Source: Pseudomonas fortuita (GTDB lineage Bacteria; Pseudomonadota; Gammaproteobacteria; Pseudomonadales; Pseudomonadaceae). Taken from it: a DNA stretch of 64,000 nt. The stretch is from assembly GCF_026898135.2 (NCBI RefSeq), contig NZ_CP114035.2:62001-126000 (forward strand), in the 5' to 3' direction. The position numbers and the translations under genes were made by a program. Of the stretch, positions 19,320 through 27,831 are shown piece after piece. The first letter of the stretch is position 1. Every line of letters starts with the position of its first letter. The notes beneath the pieces were generated by a model that was given only the letters and a program-made list of their open reading frames with translations, was not told where the DNA came from and did no database searches.

Positions 19320-20219
19320 ATGTTTGAGCACCTTGCCGAGCTGTCGCTGGATACCTTGCGTGTGTTCGAAGCCGCGGCCCGCCTGCGGGGGTTTACAGCT
19401 GCGGCGCTGGAGCTGGGCACCACGCAACCGGCAGTAAGCCAGCAGGTGAAACGCCTGGAAGCCCAGCTGGGCACGCGCCTATTCGACCGTATTTATCGGG
19501 GCATCGAGCTCACCGAGGCCGGCCAGCTGTTGTTTGAACAGGTACACCAGGGCCTGCAAGCCATGGATGACGGCATTTCCCAGGCCAGCGGGCGCGGTCA
19601 GCGCGAAGTGCTGCAGGTGGCCACCGACTTTGCCTTTGCCGCGTTCTGGCTGATGCCAAGGCTGCAACGCTTTCACGAGGCTTATCCACAGGTGGATGTG
19701 AGCCTGGTGACCGGTGAACGCAGCCAGGGGATGTTGCGCCCGGACGTGGATGTGGCGGTGCTGTTTGGTGATGGGCGCTTTCATCAGGGTGAAAGCCGCT
19801 GGCTGTTCGATGAGGAAGTGTTCCCGGTGTGCAGCCCCCGGCTGACCGATGGCAAACCCTTGTCAGCCGTGGGTTTGCAACGATTGCCCTTGCTGCATTT
19901 GAAGGGCGAGCAGGCCAGCCGCTGGTTTGACTGGGCCGGCGTTTTTCGCGGGTTTGGCGTGGCCAGCCCACCGCCTGCGGGGCAGTTGCGGTTCGATAAC
20001 TATACGTTGCTGATTCAGGCAGCGATTGCCGGGCAAGGGGTGGCGATCGGTTGGGGGCACCTGGTGGATGGGTTGGTGGAGCAAGGGTTGCTGTGCCGGC
20101 CGCTGCAGGGGAGTTTGCGCTCGCAGCGCGGTTATTACGCGGTGCTGCCGCCGCGCAAGCGGCGTGGGGCGCTGATCGAGCGGTTTGTGGGGTGGCTGGA
20201 GGATGAGCGCAGCCTTTGA
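19320..20219 (+). CDS. LysR-family regulator, probable choline-sulfatase regulator
   Basis: This is a 299-residue LysR transcription factor. The N-terminal helix-turn-helix is LRVFEAAARLRGFTAAALELGTTQPAVSQQVKRLE, and an effector-binding domain follows. It is divergent from betC with a 108-bp gap, the usual arrangement in which a LysR protein controls its neighbour. In pseudomonads and rhizobia the equivalent gene is called betR or a choline-sulfate utilisation regulator. The role is inferred from position, so the symbol is left blank. Confidence 0.88.
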   Translation: MFEHLAELSLDTLRVFEAAARLRGFTAAALELGTTQPAVSQQVKRLEAQLGTRLFDRIYRGIELTEAGQLLFEQVHQGLQAMDDGISQASGRGQREVLQVATDFAFAAFWLMPRLQRFHEAYPQVDVSLVTGERSQGMLRPDVDVAVLFGDGRFHQGESRWLFDEEVFPVCSPRLTDGKPLSAVGLQRLPLLHLKGEQASRWFDWAGVFRGFGVASPPPAGQLRFDNYTLLIQAAIAGQGVAIGWGHLVDGLVEQGLLCRPLQGSLRSQRGYYAVLPPRKRRGALIERFVGWLEDERSL

Positions 20220-20250
20220 GATTTTGGTGCTGCGCAGCAGCCCCGACGAT

Positions 20251-20805
20251 CTAGACCACAAAGTTCAGATGCTCGCCCCGGTGCAGGTCCAGTTCCAGCA
20301 TATCCGCCATCCCCGCCGCCACGCGTGCCCACCCCTCATCGGGCAACGCCTGCGGCATATTGATCAAGGTCCAGTGCAAAGCACTGCGCTGCAACCGATC
20401 AACCACCTGGTCCACATATGCCCGCTCTACCTCACTGTACTTGGCCGGCTCATCCAGCACAGCGAAATCGCCCACCAGCAACAGCCGGCGTATAGTCGTA
20501 CGCTCAAGCCCCGCCACCAGCGCCTCGCTCAGGCGTGCTTGCCCCGGCAAGTCACCTGGCGCCAGCGCCGACAACAGGGCAATTACCGCCGAGCCGCCTG
20601 CCGCGCCCTGCTCTGCCTGGTCGGCATCGTCCAGCCCGCCTATCTTGAAGTGCAGGCCCGGGCGTGCGGTATGGCGGTTGAGGTCATCGACCACGGCGGT
20701 GACTTCGTGCTGGCGCGACAGCAGCTCGGCCATCATGGCTTTGCCCAGGCTGCTTTCAGGCCCGAACAGGACCAGTTTGAATACTGGGGTTTCGGCGTTT
20801 TTCAC
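20251..20805 (-). CDS. NAD(P)-binding Rossmann-fold (NmrA/SDR-like) protein
   Basis: This is a 184-residue protein with an N-terminal dinucleotide-binding fold (FKLVLFGPESSLGKAMMAELLSRQHEVTAVVDDL) and a core resembling atypical short-chain dehydrogenases. I use the GTG at 20805 because AAGGAAG lies seven bases upstream. An extended frame to 20871 has no ribosome binding site. No YxxxK catalytic pair is obvious, so it may be a redox sensor or regulator rather than an enzyme. It is divergent from the gene at 20858. Confidence 0.75.
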   Translation of the reverse strand: MKNAETPVFKLVLFGPESSLGKAMMAELLSRQHEVTAVVDDLNRHTARPGLHFKIGGLDDADQAEQGAAGGSAVIALLSALAPGDLPGQARLSEALVAGLERTTIRRLLLVGDFAVLDEPAKYSEVERAYVDQVVDRLQRSALHWTLINMPQALPDEGWARVAAGMADMLELDLHRGEHLNFVV

Positions 20806-20857
20806 TGCATCACTTCCTTTGCAGGTGGTGATGGTTGGACCGCAATCAGGAGTTATC

Positions 20858-21190
20858 GTGCAGAGGATCAAGGGTTACCACGCCCACGTTTATTACGACG
20901 CAGCGACCATGGAGCAGGCGCGGGAGCTGTGCGAGGAGGCGACGCGGCTGTTTCCCGTGACCATGGGGCGCATGCATCAAAAGCCGGTGGGGCCGCATCC
21001 GGACTGGAGCTGCCAGCTGGCGTTCGGGCCTGAAGTGGTGGGGGTGGTTTTGCCTTGGTTGGCGCTGTACCGCAAGGGTTTGGTGGTATTCATGCACCCC
21101 GAAACCGGGGATGAACTGGCGGACCACCGGGATCATGCGATCTGGATGGGGGCCGTGCGGCCATTGAAGCTGTCGATATTTGGTGGGTAG
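20858..21190 (+). CDS. DOPA 4,5-dioxygenase-family protein
   Basis: This is a 110-residue single-domain protein starting at GTG 20858 after AGGAG. IKGYHAHVYYD near the N-terminus and the histidine-containing GRMHQKPVGPHPDWSCQLAF and HPETGDELADHRDHAIWMG match the small DOPA 4,5-dioxygenase (ring-cleaving) family. The conserved histidines would bind iron. Bacterial substrates are mostly unknown. It is followed by a REP pair and convergent trpA. Confidence 0.8.
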   Translation: MQRIKGYHAHVYYDAATMEQARELCEEATRLFPVTMGRMHQKPVGPHPDWSCQLAFGPEVVGVVLPWLALYRKGLVVFMHPETGDELADHRDHAIWMGAVRPLKLSIFGG

Positions 21191-21192
21191 AT

Positions 21193-21300
21193 GTGTATTG
21201 CCTGTGCCGGCCTCTTCGCGGCACAAGGCCGCTCCTACAAGGCGATCGCAATACCCTGTAGGAGCGGCCTTGTGCCGCGAACGAGGGCGGAGCCCTCGCG
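21193..21300. repeat. REP pair between the dioxygenase-family gene and trpA
   Basis: Inverted REPs (CGCGGCACAAGGCCGCTCCTACA and its complement) are followed by the hairpin GAGGGCGGAGCCCTC. They lie between convergent genes. Confidence 0.85.
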
Positions 21301-21301
21301 A

Positions 21302-22111
21302 TCAATTGCGAGCTGAGCGCACGCCTTCAGCCAGTGCCGAGCACAGGCTCAATACATCAGTCACCGCCTGATCGGCACTTTTGGCCTGGGCAATCTTGTC
21401 GACCAGCGCCGAGCCCACCACTACACCATCCGCCAGACGGGCGATGTTCGCAGCTTGCTCCGGGGTACGAATGCCGAAACCCACGCTGATTGGCAGATCG
21501 GTATGCCGGCGCAGGCGGGCAATGGCCTCGGTCACGTGCTCGGTGGTCGCTGAGCCGGCACCGGTCACACCGGCCACCGACACGTAATAGACGAACCCGG
21601 AGCTGCGCTCCAGCACGCGCGGCAGGCGCGCATCGTCGGTGGTCGGGGTGGTCAGGCGAATGAAGTCGATGCCTGCAGCCTGGGCCGGGGTGGCCAGTTC
21701 GGCGTCGTGCTCTGGCGGCAGGTCGACGATGATCAGGCCATCGACGCCCGCTTCCTTGGCTTCTGCCACGAACGTGTCCACACCAAAGCGGTGGATCGGG
21801 TTGTAGTAGCCCATCAGCACGATTGGCGTGGTGTGGTTATCCACACGGAACTCGCGCACCATCTGCAGGGTTTTGGCCAAGGTCTGGCCAGCTTCCAGCG
21901 CGCGCAAGGTGGCCAGCTGGATGGCCACGCCGTCGGCCATCGGGTCGGTGAACGGCATGCCCAGTTCGATCACATCGGCGCCGGCTGCTGGCAGGCCCTT
22001 GAGGATCTGCAGCGAGGCGTCGTAGCCCGGGTCACCCGCGGTGACGAAGGTGACCAGTGCCGAACGGCCTTCGGCCTTAAGTTCGGCGAAGCGTTGTTCA
22101 AGACGGCTCAT
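21302..22111 (-). CDS. trpA: Tryptophan synthase alpha chain
   Basis: TrpA cleaves indole-3-glycerol phosphate to indole, which is channelled to TrpB. The protein has 269 residues starting [16 protein letters not shown]. The catalytic residues E49 (in [11 protein letters not shown]) and D60 (in DPMADG) are at the canonical positions, and the phosphate-binding end [12 protein letters not shown] is present. The ATG overlaps the trpB stop as ATGA, so TrpA and TrpB are translationally coupled. Confidence 0.97.
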   Translation of the reverse strand: MSRLEQRFAELKAEGRSALVTFVTAGDPGYDASLQILKGLPAAGADVIELGMPFTDPMADGVAIQLATLRALEAGQTLAKTLQMVREFRVDNHTTPIVLMGYYNPIHRFGVDTFVAEAKEAGVDGLIIVDLPPEHDAELATPAQAAGIDFIRLTTPTTDDARLPRVLERSSGFVYYVSVAGVTGAGSATTEHVTEAIARLRRHTDLPISVGFGIRTPEQAANIARLADGVVVGSALVDKIAQAKSADQAVTDVLSLCSALAEGVRSARN

Positions 22112-23325
22112 GCCTGTTTCTCCTGGGCGGCCATGTGGCTCATGACGGTTTGCATGTCTTTGTCGCCGCGGCCCGACAGGCACACCACCATCAGGTGGTC
22201 CTTGGGCAGCTTCGGCGCGCGCTTGATGGCTTCGGCCAAGGCGTGGGAGCTTTCCAGAGCTGGAATGATGCCTTCCAGGCGGCAGCTGGCGTGGAACGCA
22301 TCCAGCGCTTCGTCATCGGTGATGCTGACGTATTCGACACGTTTCACTTCGTGCAGGTAGGCGTGTTCAGGGCCGATACCCGGGTAGTCCAGGCCTGCAG
22401 AAATCGAGTGGGCGTCAGTGATCTGGCCGTCCGAGTCTTGCAGCAGGTAGGTGCGGTTGCCGTGCAGTACACCCGGCACGCCGCCGTTCAGGCTGGCGGC
22501 GTGCTTGTCGGTGTGCACGCCGTGGCCACCGGCTTCGACGCCGATGATCTGTACGCTTGGTTCTTCGAGGAACTCATGGAACAGGCCCATGGCGTTGGAA
22601 CCACCACCCACGCAGGCAACCAGGCTGTCTGGCAGGCGGCCTTCCTTCTCTTGCAGCTGGGCGCGGGTTTCTTTGCCGATGATCGACTGGAAGTCGCGGA
22701 CCATGGCCGGGTACGGGTGAGGGCCAGCGACAGTGCCGATCAGGTAGAAGGTGTCTTCGACGTTGGTGACCCAGTCGCGCAGGGCTTCGTTCATGGCGTC
22801 TTTCAGGGTGCCGGTACCGGCCGTGACCGGGACGATTTCGGCGCCCAGCAGTTTCATGCGGAACACGTTGGCCTGCTGGCGCTCGATGTCGGTAGCGCCC
22901 ATGTAGATCACGCACGGCAGGCCGAAGCGGGCAGCGACGGTGGCGGTGGCCACGCCGTGCATGCCGGCGCCGGTTTCGGCGATCAGGCGCTTTTTGCCCA
23001 TGCGCTTGGCCAGCAGCACCTGGCCGATGCAGTTGTTCACCTTGTGCGCGCCGGTGTGGTTGAGCTCTTCACGCTTGAAGAAGATCTTTGCACCGCCACA
23101 GTGCTCGGTCAGGCGCTCGGCGAAGTACAGCGGGTTGGGGCGGCCGATGTAGTCACGCTGGAAGTAGGCCAGCTCTTCGAGAAACTTGGGGTCTGCCTTG
23201 GCCGCTTCATATTCGCGGGCCAGGTCCAGCACCAGTGGCATCAGGGTTTCGGCCACGTAGCGGCCGCCGAACGAGCCGAACAGGCCATTGGCGTCGGGGC
23301 CGGGGCGGTATTGGGACTGGGTCAT
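22108..23325 (-). CDS. trpB: Tryptophan synthase beta chain
   Basis: This PLP enzyme condenses indole with serine to give tryptophan. The protein has 405 residues. The PLP lysine is K95 in HTGAHKVNN, and the phosphate loop is [10 protein letters not shown]. Together with trpA it forms the trpBA operon, which in pseudomonads is separate from the other trp genes. It is activated by the divergent TrpI regulator in response to indoleglycerol phosphate. Confidence 0.97.
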   Translation of the reverse strand: MTQSQYRPGPDANGLFGSFGGRYVAETLMPLVLDLAREYEAAKADPKFLEELAYFQRDYIGRPNPLYFAERLTEHCGGAKIFFKREELNHTGAHKVNNCIGQVLLAKRMGKKRLIAETGAGMHGVATATVAARFGLPCVIYMGATDIERQQANVFRMKLLGAEIVPVTAGTGTLKDAMNEALRDWVTNVEDTFYLIGTVAGPHPYPAMVRDFQSIIGKETRAQLQEKEGRLPDSLVACVGGGSNAMGLFHEFLEEPSVQIIGVEAGGHGVHTDKHAASLNGGVPGVLHGNRTYLLQDSDGQITDAHSISAGLDYPGIGPEHAYLHEVKRVEYVSITDDEALDAFHASCRLEGIIPALESSHALAEAIKRAPKLPKDHLMVVCLSGRGDKDMQTVMSHMAAQEKQA

Positions 23326-23412
23326 GGGGCGCTCCAGGGCGTAATGAATGAGTGATGGGCTTTACTGTAACCACGGCACGTCCGGCTGAAAACCGATAAG
23401 ATTGCGCAAACT

Positions 23413-23429
23413 TGTCAGAAAAACTCACA
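23413..23429. promoter_or_regulatory. Candidate TrpI-binding site
   Basis: TGTCAG-AAAAA-CTCACA is a near-perfect inverted repeat in the trpB-trpI gap, a few bases before the trpI start. It resembles the TGTGAG-N5-CTGACA arrangement I recall for TrpI sites in other pseudomonads. Its position would allow activation of trpBA and autorepression of trpI. Confidence 0.55.
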
Positions 23430-23435
23430 GGTAAA

Positions 23436-24332
23436 ATGGCCCACGATCTCCCTCCCCTGAATGCTCTGCGCGCCTTCGAGGCTACCGCCAGGCTTAACAG
23501 CGTCAGCCAGGCGGCTGAAGCGCTGCATGTTACCCATGGCGCTGTCAGTCGGCAGATCAAGGTGCTGGAGGAGCACCTGGGGGTGGCGCTTTTCGTCAAG
23601 GACGGGCGTGGCATCAAACTCACAGATGCCGGTGTGCGTCTGCGCGATGCCAGCGGTGAGGCCTTCGACCGGTTGCGCAGCGTGTGTACTGAACTCAGCC
23701 GCGATGTCAGCGAGGCGCCATTTGTGCTGGGCTGCTCGGGGAGCCTGCTGGCGCGTTGGTTTATCCCAAGGCTTGGTCGCCTGAAGGCGGATTTGCCTGA
23801 GCTGCGCCTGCACTTGTCCGCCGGTGAAGGTGATCTCGACCCACGTCGTCCAGGGCTCGATGCATTGCTGGTGTACGCTGAACCCCCGTGGCCGGCGGAC
23901 ATGCAGGTGCATGTGCTGGCTGAGGAGCGTATCGGGCCGGTACTTAGCCCGCATTTTGCCGGCTTCGATCGCTTGCGAGATGCGCCCGCCAAAGCCCTGC
24001 TGGACGAGGCCCTGTTGCATACCACCTCGCGGCCACAAGCATGGCCGACATGGGCAGGGCAACAGGGATTGGACCCGGCCGGGTTGCAGTATGGCCAGGC
24101 ATTCGAGCATTTGTACTATTTGCTGGAGGCTGCGGTTGCTGGCCTTGGGGTGGCCATCGCGCCACAACCACTGGTGGCTGATGACTTGCGGGCCGGGCGC
24201 CTCAGCGCGCCATGGGGCTTTTCCCCTACCCGCGCAGCGCTGGCCTTGTGGGTGCCCCGGCGCGCCGCAGATGGGCGCGCCGAGCAGTTGGCGCAGTGGC
24301 TGCGCCGCGAATTGGAACGGCAGGCGGCTTAG
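23436..24332 (+). CDS. trpI: LysR-type activator of trpBA
   Basis: TrpI activates the divergent trpBA operon with indoleglycerol phosphate as co-inducer. The protein has 298 residues from ATG 23436 ([20 protein letters not shown]). A TTG eight codons upstream would overlap the putative binding site. The helix-turn-helix is [28 protein letters not shown]. The divergent position next to trpB is diagnostic in Pseudomonas. Confidence 0.93.
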   Translation: MAHDLPPLNALRAFEATARLNSVSQAAEALHVTHGAVSRQIKVLEEHLGVALFVKDGRGIKLTDAGVRLRDASGEAFDRLRSVCTELSRDVSEAPFVLGCSGSLLARWFIPRLGRLKADLPELRLHLSAGEGDLDPRRPGLDALLVYAEPPWPADMQVHVLAEERIGPVLSPHFAGFDRLRDAPAKALLDEALLHTTSRPQAWPTWAGQQGLDPAGLQYGQAFEHLYYLLEAAVAGLGVAIAPQPLVADDLRAGRLSAPWGFSPTRAALALWVPRRAADGRAEQLAQWLRRELERQAA

Positions 24333-24652
24333 TTGCGACGGGTCAGCAGGTAGGCCGCCAGCAGACCCAGGGCGCCAATCGCCACGCCCGCTGTGGTAAC
24401 CGGGTGCTCCTGTGCGTACTCACGGGTGGCGATCCCGGTCTGGCGAGTGCGGGTCTTTACCTCCTCATAGGCATCGCTGAGCAAGCTACGCGAATGTTTC
24501 AGCGCGCTTTCGGCATTGCTGCGGATTGCCTTCACCGACTTCTGGGACTCTTCCGATGCGTCATGCTTGAGGTTTTCCAGGCTTTTCAGAAGGCTCTCGA
24601 TCTCTGCTTCCATGCTTTCCAGGGATGATTTACGCAGCGAGTTGCGGTGCAT
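24329..24652 (-). CDS. DUF883-family (ElaB/YqjD-like) membrane-anchored protein
   Basis: This is a 107-residue protein with a long charged helical N-terminal part ([30 protein letters not shown]), then one C-terminal membrane helix, [18 protein letters not shown], ending in TRRN. E. coli ElaB and YqjD are inner-membrane proteins that bind ribosomes in stationary phase. ATG 24652 has GGAGAG upstream. It is divergent from the dodecin gene, and its stop overlaps the end of convergent trpI by four bases. Confidence 0.85.
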   Translation of the reverse strand: MHRNSLRKSSLESMEAEIESLLKSLENLKHDASEESQKSVKAIRSNAESALKHSRSLLSDAYEEVKTRTRQTGIATREYAQEHPVTTAGVAIGALGLLAAYLLTRRN

Positions 24653-24716
24653 GTTGACTCTCCTTTGCAGTATGGGCTGTAAGGTTGCGACCCTTGGCTT
24701 GCGCGAAAGTGCGATC

Positions 24717-24744
24717 GAACTTTCACCTTGGCGGACGGCTCGCA
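24717..24744 (+). promoter_or_regulatory. Possible AlgU-type promoter for dodecin
   Basis: GAACTT (24717-24722), a 17-bp spacer and TCGCA (24740-24744) resemble the AlgU consensus GAACTT-N16/17-TCTGA, with two mismatches in the -10. It lies 56 bp before the dodecin start. Confidence 0.35.
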
Positions 24745-24800
24745 GGTAAACCGGGCCTACGCTGCTAGGCTGAATTTCACCGTTACCAAGGAGCGTGAAC

Positions 24801-25016
24801 ATGACTGACCATCACACGTACAAGAAGATCGAGCTGGTGGGCTCCTCGCCAACCAGTATCGAAGACGCAATCAACAATGCCCTGGCTGAAGCCGGCAAGA
24901 GCATCAAGCACCTGGAATGGTTCGAAGTGGTGGATACCCGTGGGCATATCCGCGACAACAAGGCGGCGCACTTCCAGGTCACGTTGAAGGTGGGCTTCCG
25001 TATCGCCAATAGCTGA
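24801..25016 (+). CDS. Dodecin family flavin-binding protein
   Basis: This is a 71-residue dodecin, which assembles as a dodecamer that stores or sequesters flavins. [19 protein letters not shown] followed by [32 protein letters not shown] is the full family pattern, including the tryptophan that stacks on the flavin. The start is ATG 24801 with AGGAG upstream; a GTG two codons earlier is less well placed. An intrinsic terminator follows at 25065-25087. Confidence 0.93.
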   Translation: MTDHHTYKKIELVGSSPTSIEDAINNALAEAGKSIKHLEWFEVVDTRGHIRDNKAAHFQVTLKVGFRIANS

Positions 25017-25064
25017 AACATTGCGGGACTGGATGATCCCGGCTTGATGGGGTATTTAGAAGAG

Positions 25065-25087
25065 AGGCGCCTTGGCGGCGCCTTTTC
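25065..25087 (+). terminator. Intrinsic terminator after dodecin
   Basis: AGGCGCC-TTGGC-GGCGCCT followed by TTT is a 7-bp GC stem with a T-run, 49 bp past the dodecin stop and ahead of the next gene. Confidence 0.75.
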
Positions 25088-25116
25088 TGATTTCATCTGC
25101 ACAAGGAAAGCGATCG

Positions 25117-25338
25117 ATGAATAAACTGATTCTGGCGCTTGGCCTGATGACACTGGCCGGTGGTGCGCTGGCGGCGGGCAAGCCGTGCGAGGAACTGAAG
25201 GCGGAGATTGCCGCCAAGCTCGATGCCAAAGGGGTTACTGGCTACAAGCTGGAGATCGTCAACAAGGGCGAGCCGGCCGGCAAGGTGATTGGCAGCTGCG
25301 AGGCGGGTACCAAAGAGATTGTGTACCGTCGCGGTTGA
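25117..25338 (+). CDS. DUF1161 small exported protein (copy 1)
   Basis: This is a 73-residue protein with a signal peptide (MNKLILALGLMTLAGGALAAG) and a mature part with two cysteines (KPCEELKAEIAAKLDAKGV...IGSCEAGTKEIVYRR), as in the DUF1161 family. It is probably periplasmic, with a disulfide between the two cysteines. AAGGAAA precedes the ATG. A second paralog lies at 27095-27328 with the same PCEELKAEI start to its mature region. Function is unknown. Confidence 0.88.
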   Translation: MNKLILALGLMTLAGGALAAGKPCEELKAEIAAKLDAKGVTGYKLEIVNKGEPAGKVIGSCEAGTKEIVYRRG

Positions 25339-25347
25339 TGCGTTTGC

Positions 25348-25432
25348 TTTTTCGCGGGCTCGCCCGCTCCCCCAGGTAATACACAGGGTCAGGCACCCGT
25401 GCAGTCCTGTGGGAGCGGGCGAGCCCGCGAAG
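25348..25432. repeat. REP pair after the first DUF1161 gene
   Basis: TTCGCGGGCTCGCCCGCTCCCCCAGG and inverted CCTGTGGGAGCGGGCGAGCCCGCGAAG lie between convergent genes. The left copy has a substitution in the CCCACA end. Confidence 0.85.
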
Positions 25433-25436
25433 AAGG

Positions 25437-26441
25437 TCAGGCGGTCTTGAGGGCCTGCGCCAACAGCTCATAGGACCGGATCCGGTCCGCATGCTCATAC
25501 AGGTCACAGGTAAAGATCAGCTCGTCCGCCCCGGTCTGCTCCAGCAGCACCTCCACCTTGGCCCTTACCTTCTGCGGGCTGCCGATCATCGCCAGGCCGA
25601 GGAAACTGCCAACCGTATCCCGCTCATGGGGCAACCACAGCCCATCCATGCTTTCTACCGGCGGCTTCTGCATCAGGCTCTGGCCGCGAATCAGCGCCAG
25701 GATGCGCTGGTACACCGAGGTGGCCAGGTATTCGGCCCTTTCGTCGGTTTCTGCCACCACCATGGGGATGCCCAGCATCACATACGGCTTGTCCAGTGTG
25801 GTCGATGGCTTGAAATGATTGCGGTACACGCGAATGGCCTCGTGCATGTAGCGCGGCGCAAAGTGCGAAGCGAAGGCATAGGGCATGCCGCGCATGCCTG
25901 CCAGCTGGGCGCTGAACAGGCTGGAACCCAGCAGCCACATTGGCACGTCAGTGTCGTGCCCCGGCACGGCGATCACTTTTTGATCGTCGGTACGTGGGCC
26001 GAGGTAGCGCGACAGCTCCTCGACATCGTCCGGGAAGTCGTCCGGGCCGCCAGCACGGTCGCGGCGCAAAGCATAAGCCGTCATCTGGTCTGAACCCGGC
26101 GCACGGCCCAGGCCCAGGTCGATACGCCCCGGGTACAAGCTGGCCAGGGTGCCGAATTGCTCGGCGATCACCAGCGGTGCGTGGTTGGGCAGCATCACCC
26201 CGCCCGAGCCCACGCGAATGGTCGAAGTACCCCCGGCCAGGTAGCCGATCAGCACCGAAGTCGCTGAACTGGCGATGCCGTCCATGTTGTGGTGCTCGGC
26301 CACCCAGAAGCGGTTGTAGCCAAAACGCTCGACGTGTTGCGCCAGGTCCAGCGAGTTGCGCAGCGATTGCGCCGGGCCTGCATCGGCGCGCACGGGCACC
26401 AGGTCGAGGGTGGATATTTTCAGGTCACGCAGCTGCGTCAT
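25437..26441 (-). CDS. Luciferase-like (LLM class) flavin-dependent oxidoreductase
   Basis: This is a 334-residue TIM-barrel protein of the bacterial luciferase-like superfamily, subgroup MsnO8/YhbW-like. It begins [20 protein letters not shown] after [70 protein letters not shown] and the C-terminal [17 protein letters not shown] match the family. It probably uses FMN or F420-like chemistry; in proteobacteria the cofactor is FMNH2. The substrate is unknown. It is divergent from osmC. Confidence 0.88.
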   Translation of the reverse strand: MTQLRDLKISTLDLVPVRADAGPAQSLRNSLDLAQHVERFGYNRFWVAEHHNMDGIASSATSVLIGYLAGGTSTIRVGSGGVMLPNHAPLVIAEQFGTLASLYPGRIDLGLGRAPGSDQMTAYALRRDRAGGPDDFPDDVEELSRYLGPRTDDQKVIAVPGHDTDVPMWLLGSSLFSAQLAGMRGMPYAFASHFAPRYMHEAIRVYRNHFKPSTTLDKPYVMLGIPMVVAETDERAEYLATSVYQRILALIRGQSLMQKPPVESMDGLWLPHERDTVGSFLGLAMIGSPQKVRAKVEVLLEQTGADELIFTCDLYEHADRIRSYELLAQALKTA

Positions 26442-26531
26442 GGGAGCCTCCGTAAAGGTGGTTGGCCAGAGGCCTTTGTAACTCTGTATGGGCATATTCG
26501 GGGGATTCAATGTTTGCTGTGCGATTGGTCT

Positions 26532-26559
26532 GAACTTGCCGTAAGCCGCTGGCCTCTGA
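26532..26559 (+). promoter_or_regulatory. AlgU (sigma-22) promoter of osmC
   Basis: GAACTT (26532-26537), exactly 17 bp, then TCTGA (26555-26559) is a perfect match to the AlgU/RpoE-type consensus GAACTT-N16/17-TCTGA. It ends about 37 bp before the osmC start. osmC is known as an AlgU-dependent gene in P. aeruginosa. Confidence 0.8.
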
Positions 26560-26595
26560 ATCCATAACCACATAACCGAATGACCAGGAGGCAGT

Positions 26596-27021
26596 ATGAA
26601 AAAGACAGCATCGGCGATCTGGCAAGGTGGCTTGAAAGATGGCAAGGGCCTGCTCTCTACCGAAAGCGGGGCGCTCAAGCAGAACCCGTATGGCTTCAAC
26701 ACCCGTTTCGAGGGTACACCTGGAACCAACCCGGAGGAGCTGATTGGCGCGGCGCATGCCGGCTGTTTCTCGATGGCGTTGTCGATGATGCTTGGGGAAG
26801 CAGGGCTGACAGCGGACCGGATCGACACCGCTGCCGAGGTGACACTCGACAAGCAGCCTGACGGTTTTGCCATTACGGCCGTGCATCTGGTGCTCAGGGC
26901 CAAGGTGCCTGGGGCCAGCGAGGCGCAGTTCCTGGACATTGCCAAAAAGGCCAAGGAAGGGTGCCCGGTGTCCAAGGTGCTGAACGCCAAAATCAGCCTG
27001 GATGCGGCGCTCGTGGGCTGA
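26596..27021 (+). CDS. osmC: Organic hydroperoxide reductase, OsmC
   Basis: OsmC reduces organic hydroperoxides through two reactive cysteines and is induced by osmotic and envelope stress. The protein has 141 residues. The peroxidatic cysteine is C57 in [11 protein letters not shown] and the second is C123 in [17 protein letters not shown] precedes the ATG. It has its own promoter of AlgU type upstream and is divergent from the luciferase-like gene. Confidence 0.95.
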   Translation: MKKTASAIWQGGLKDGKGLLSTESGALKQNPYGFNTRFEGTPGTNPEELIGAAHAGCFSMALSMMLGEAGLTADRIDTAAEVTLDKQPDGFAITAVHLVLRAKVPGASEAQFLDIAKKAKEGCPVSKVLNAKISLDAALVG

Positions 27022-27094
27022 AGCGGCGCAACGGCAGCGGTTTGCTGTAGTCTAAACAGCGTCGGCAGCACGCTGCCTTTTCAGGAGCCGTTCC

Positions 27095-27328
27095 ATGATT
27101 CGCGTAGCAATCGCCGTGTTGGCTTCCCTGGTCGCCGCATCCACGTTGGCGGCAGTCAAGCCGTGCGAGGAGCTCAAGGCTGAGATCGAGGCCAAGATCC
27201 AGGCTCAGGGTGTGCCGTCCTACACCCTGGAGATCGTGCCCAACAGTGAGGTCAAGGACCAGAACATGGTCGTCGGTACTTGCGATGGCGGCACGAAGAA
27301 GATCATTTACCAGAAGAATGATCAGTAG
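27095..27328 (+). CDS. DUF1161 small exported protein (copy 2)
   Basis: This is a 77-residue paralog of the gene at 25117-25338. It has a signal peptide (MIRVAIAVLASLVAASTLAAV), then KPCEELKAEIEAKIQAQGVPSYTLEIV and a second cysteine in VGTCDGGTKKIIYQK. It is probably periplasmic with one disulfide. TTCAGGAGCC precedes the ATG. It may be cotranscribed with osmC (73-bp gap) and thus stress-induced. It ends at the hairpin 27341-27359. Confidence 0.88.
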   Translation: MIRVAIAVLASLVAASTLAAVKPCEELKAEIEAKIQAQGVPSYTLEIVPNSEVKDQNMVVGTCDGGTKKIIYQKNDQ

Positions 27329-27340
27329 ATTCGGGATTGT

Positions 27341-27359
27341 GGGGCTGCAAAGCAGCCCC
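27341..27359. terminator. GC hairpin between convergent genes
   Basis: GGGGCTGC-AAA-GCAGCCCC lies between the DUF1161 gene and a convergent lipoprotein gene. It is a possible bidirectional terminator, although no long T-run follows. Confidence 0.55.
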
Positions 27360-27362
27360 GAC

Positions 27363-27776
27363 TCACGGAATGCAGAACACGTTGCTAGGCTCGTTCACCA
27401 GTACCTTGCGGCTCGCGTCATACAGCAGCACCTGCGGTTCCATCACCGGCGCCCGCGCTTCCAGGCGGTAACGCTCGCCGGCCTTGAAGTCGTCAAAGCG
27501 CACGGTCAGGTAGCAGGTTCGGTCCCTGGGTTCAGACATGATGCCGCCTGAATAGATTTCGTAATCAAAGCGCACCACCAGTTCGTGCTTGCCCGGCGTT
27601 ACCTGGAAGTAACGGCCGTCCTCCAGGCGCTTGCCATCGAGGCGGTCGGCCATGATCACCCGGCCAGGGGTCATGGTGTACAGATCGACCCAGGCCTGTT
27701 TGGGGTCGACGGGTGGCAAGGGGCTGGCGCAAGCCCCCAGTGCACTGAGGGCGATCAGCATCATGGGCTGGCGCAT
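27363..27776 (-). CDS. Small lipoprotein (paralog A)
   Basis: This is a 137-residue predicted lipoprotein. MRQPMMLIALSALGACASPLPPV has a lipobox, LGAC. The mature part has PKQAWVDLYTMTPGRVIMADRLDGKRLEDGRYFQVTPGKHELVVRFDYEI and an RDRTCYLTVRFDDFKAGERY segment. The same order of motifs occurs in the adjacent gene at 27832-28245, so the two are tandem paralogs. The beta-rich fold with a conserved cysteine suggests an outer-membrane or periplasmic role. Function is unknown. Confidence 0.83.
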   Translation of the reverse strand: MRQPMMLIALSALGACASPLPPVDPKQAWVDLYTMTPGRVIMADRLDGKRLEDGRYFQVTPGKHELVVRFDYEIYSGGIMSEPRDRTCYLTVRFDDFKAGERYRLEARAPVMEPQVLLYDASRKVLVNEPSNVFCIP

Positions 27777-27831
27777 GGCAAAACTCCCACTTGCGATTTA
27801 CACGTTACAAGCATAGCGCCGTTTGTACGGT

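Noticed and set aside
22135..23355. 406-codon plus-strand frame opposite trpB
   Set aside because: Shadow of trpB; composition is the reverse complement of conserved codons.
23412..23435. Upstream TTG start for trpI
   Set aside because: It overlaps the candidate TrpI site and lacks a ribosome binding site; ATG 23436 gives the family N-terminus.
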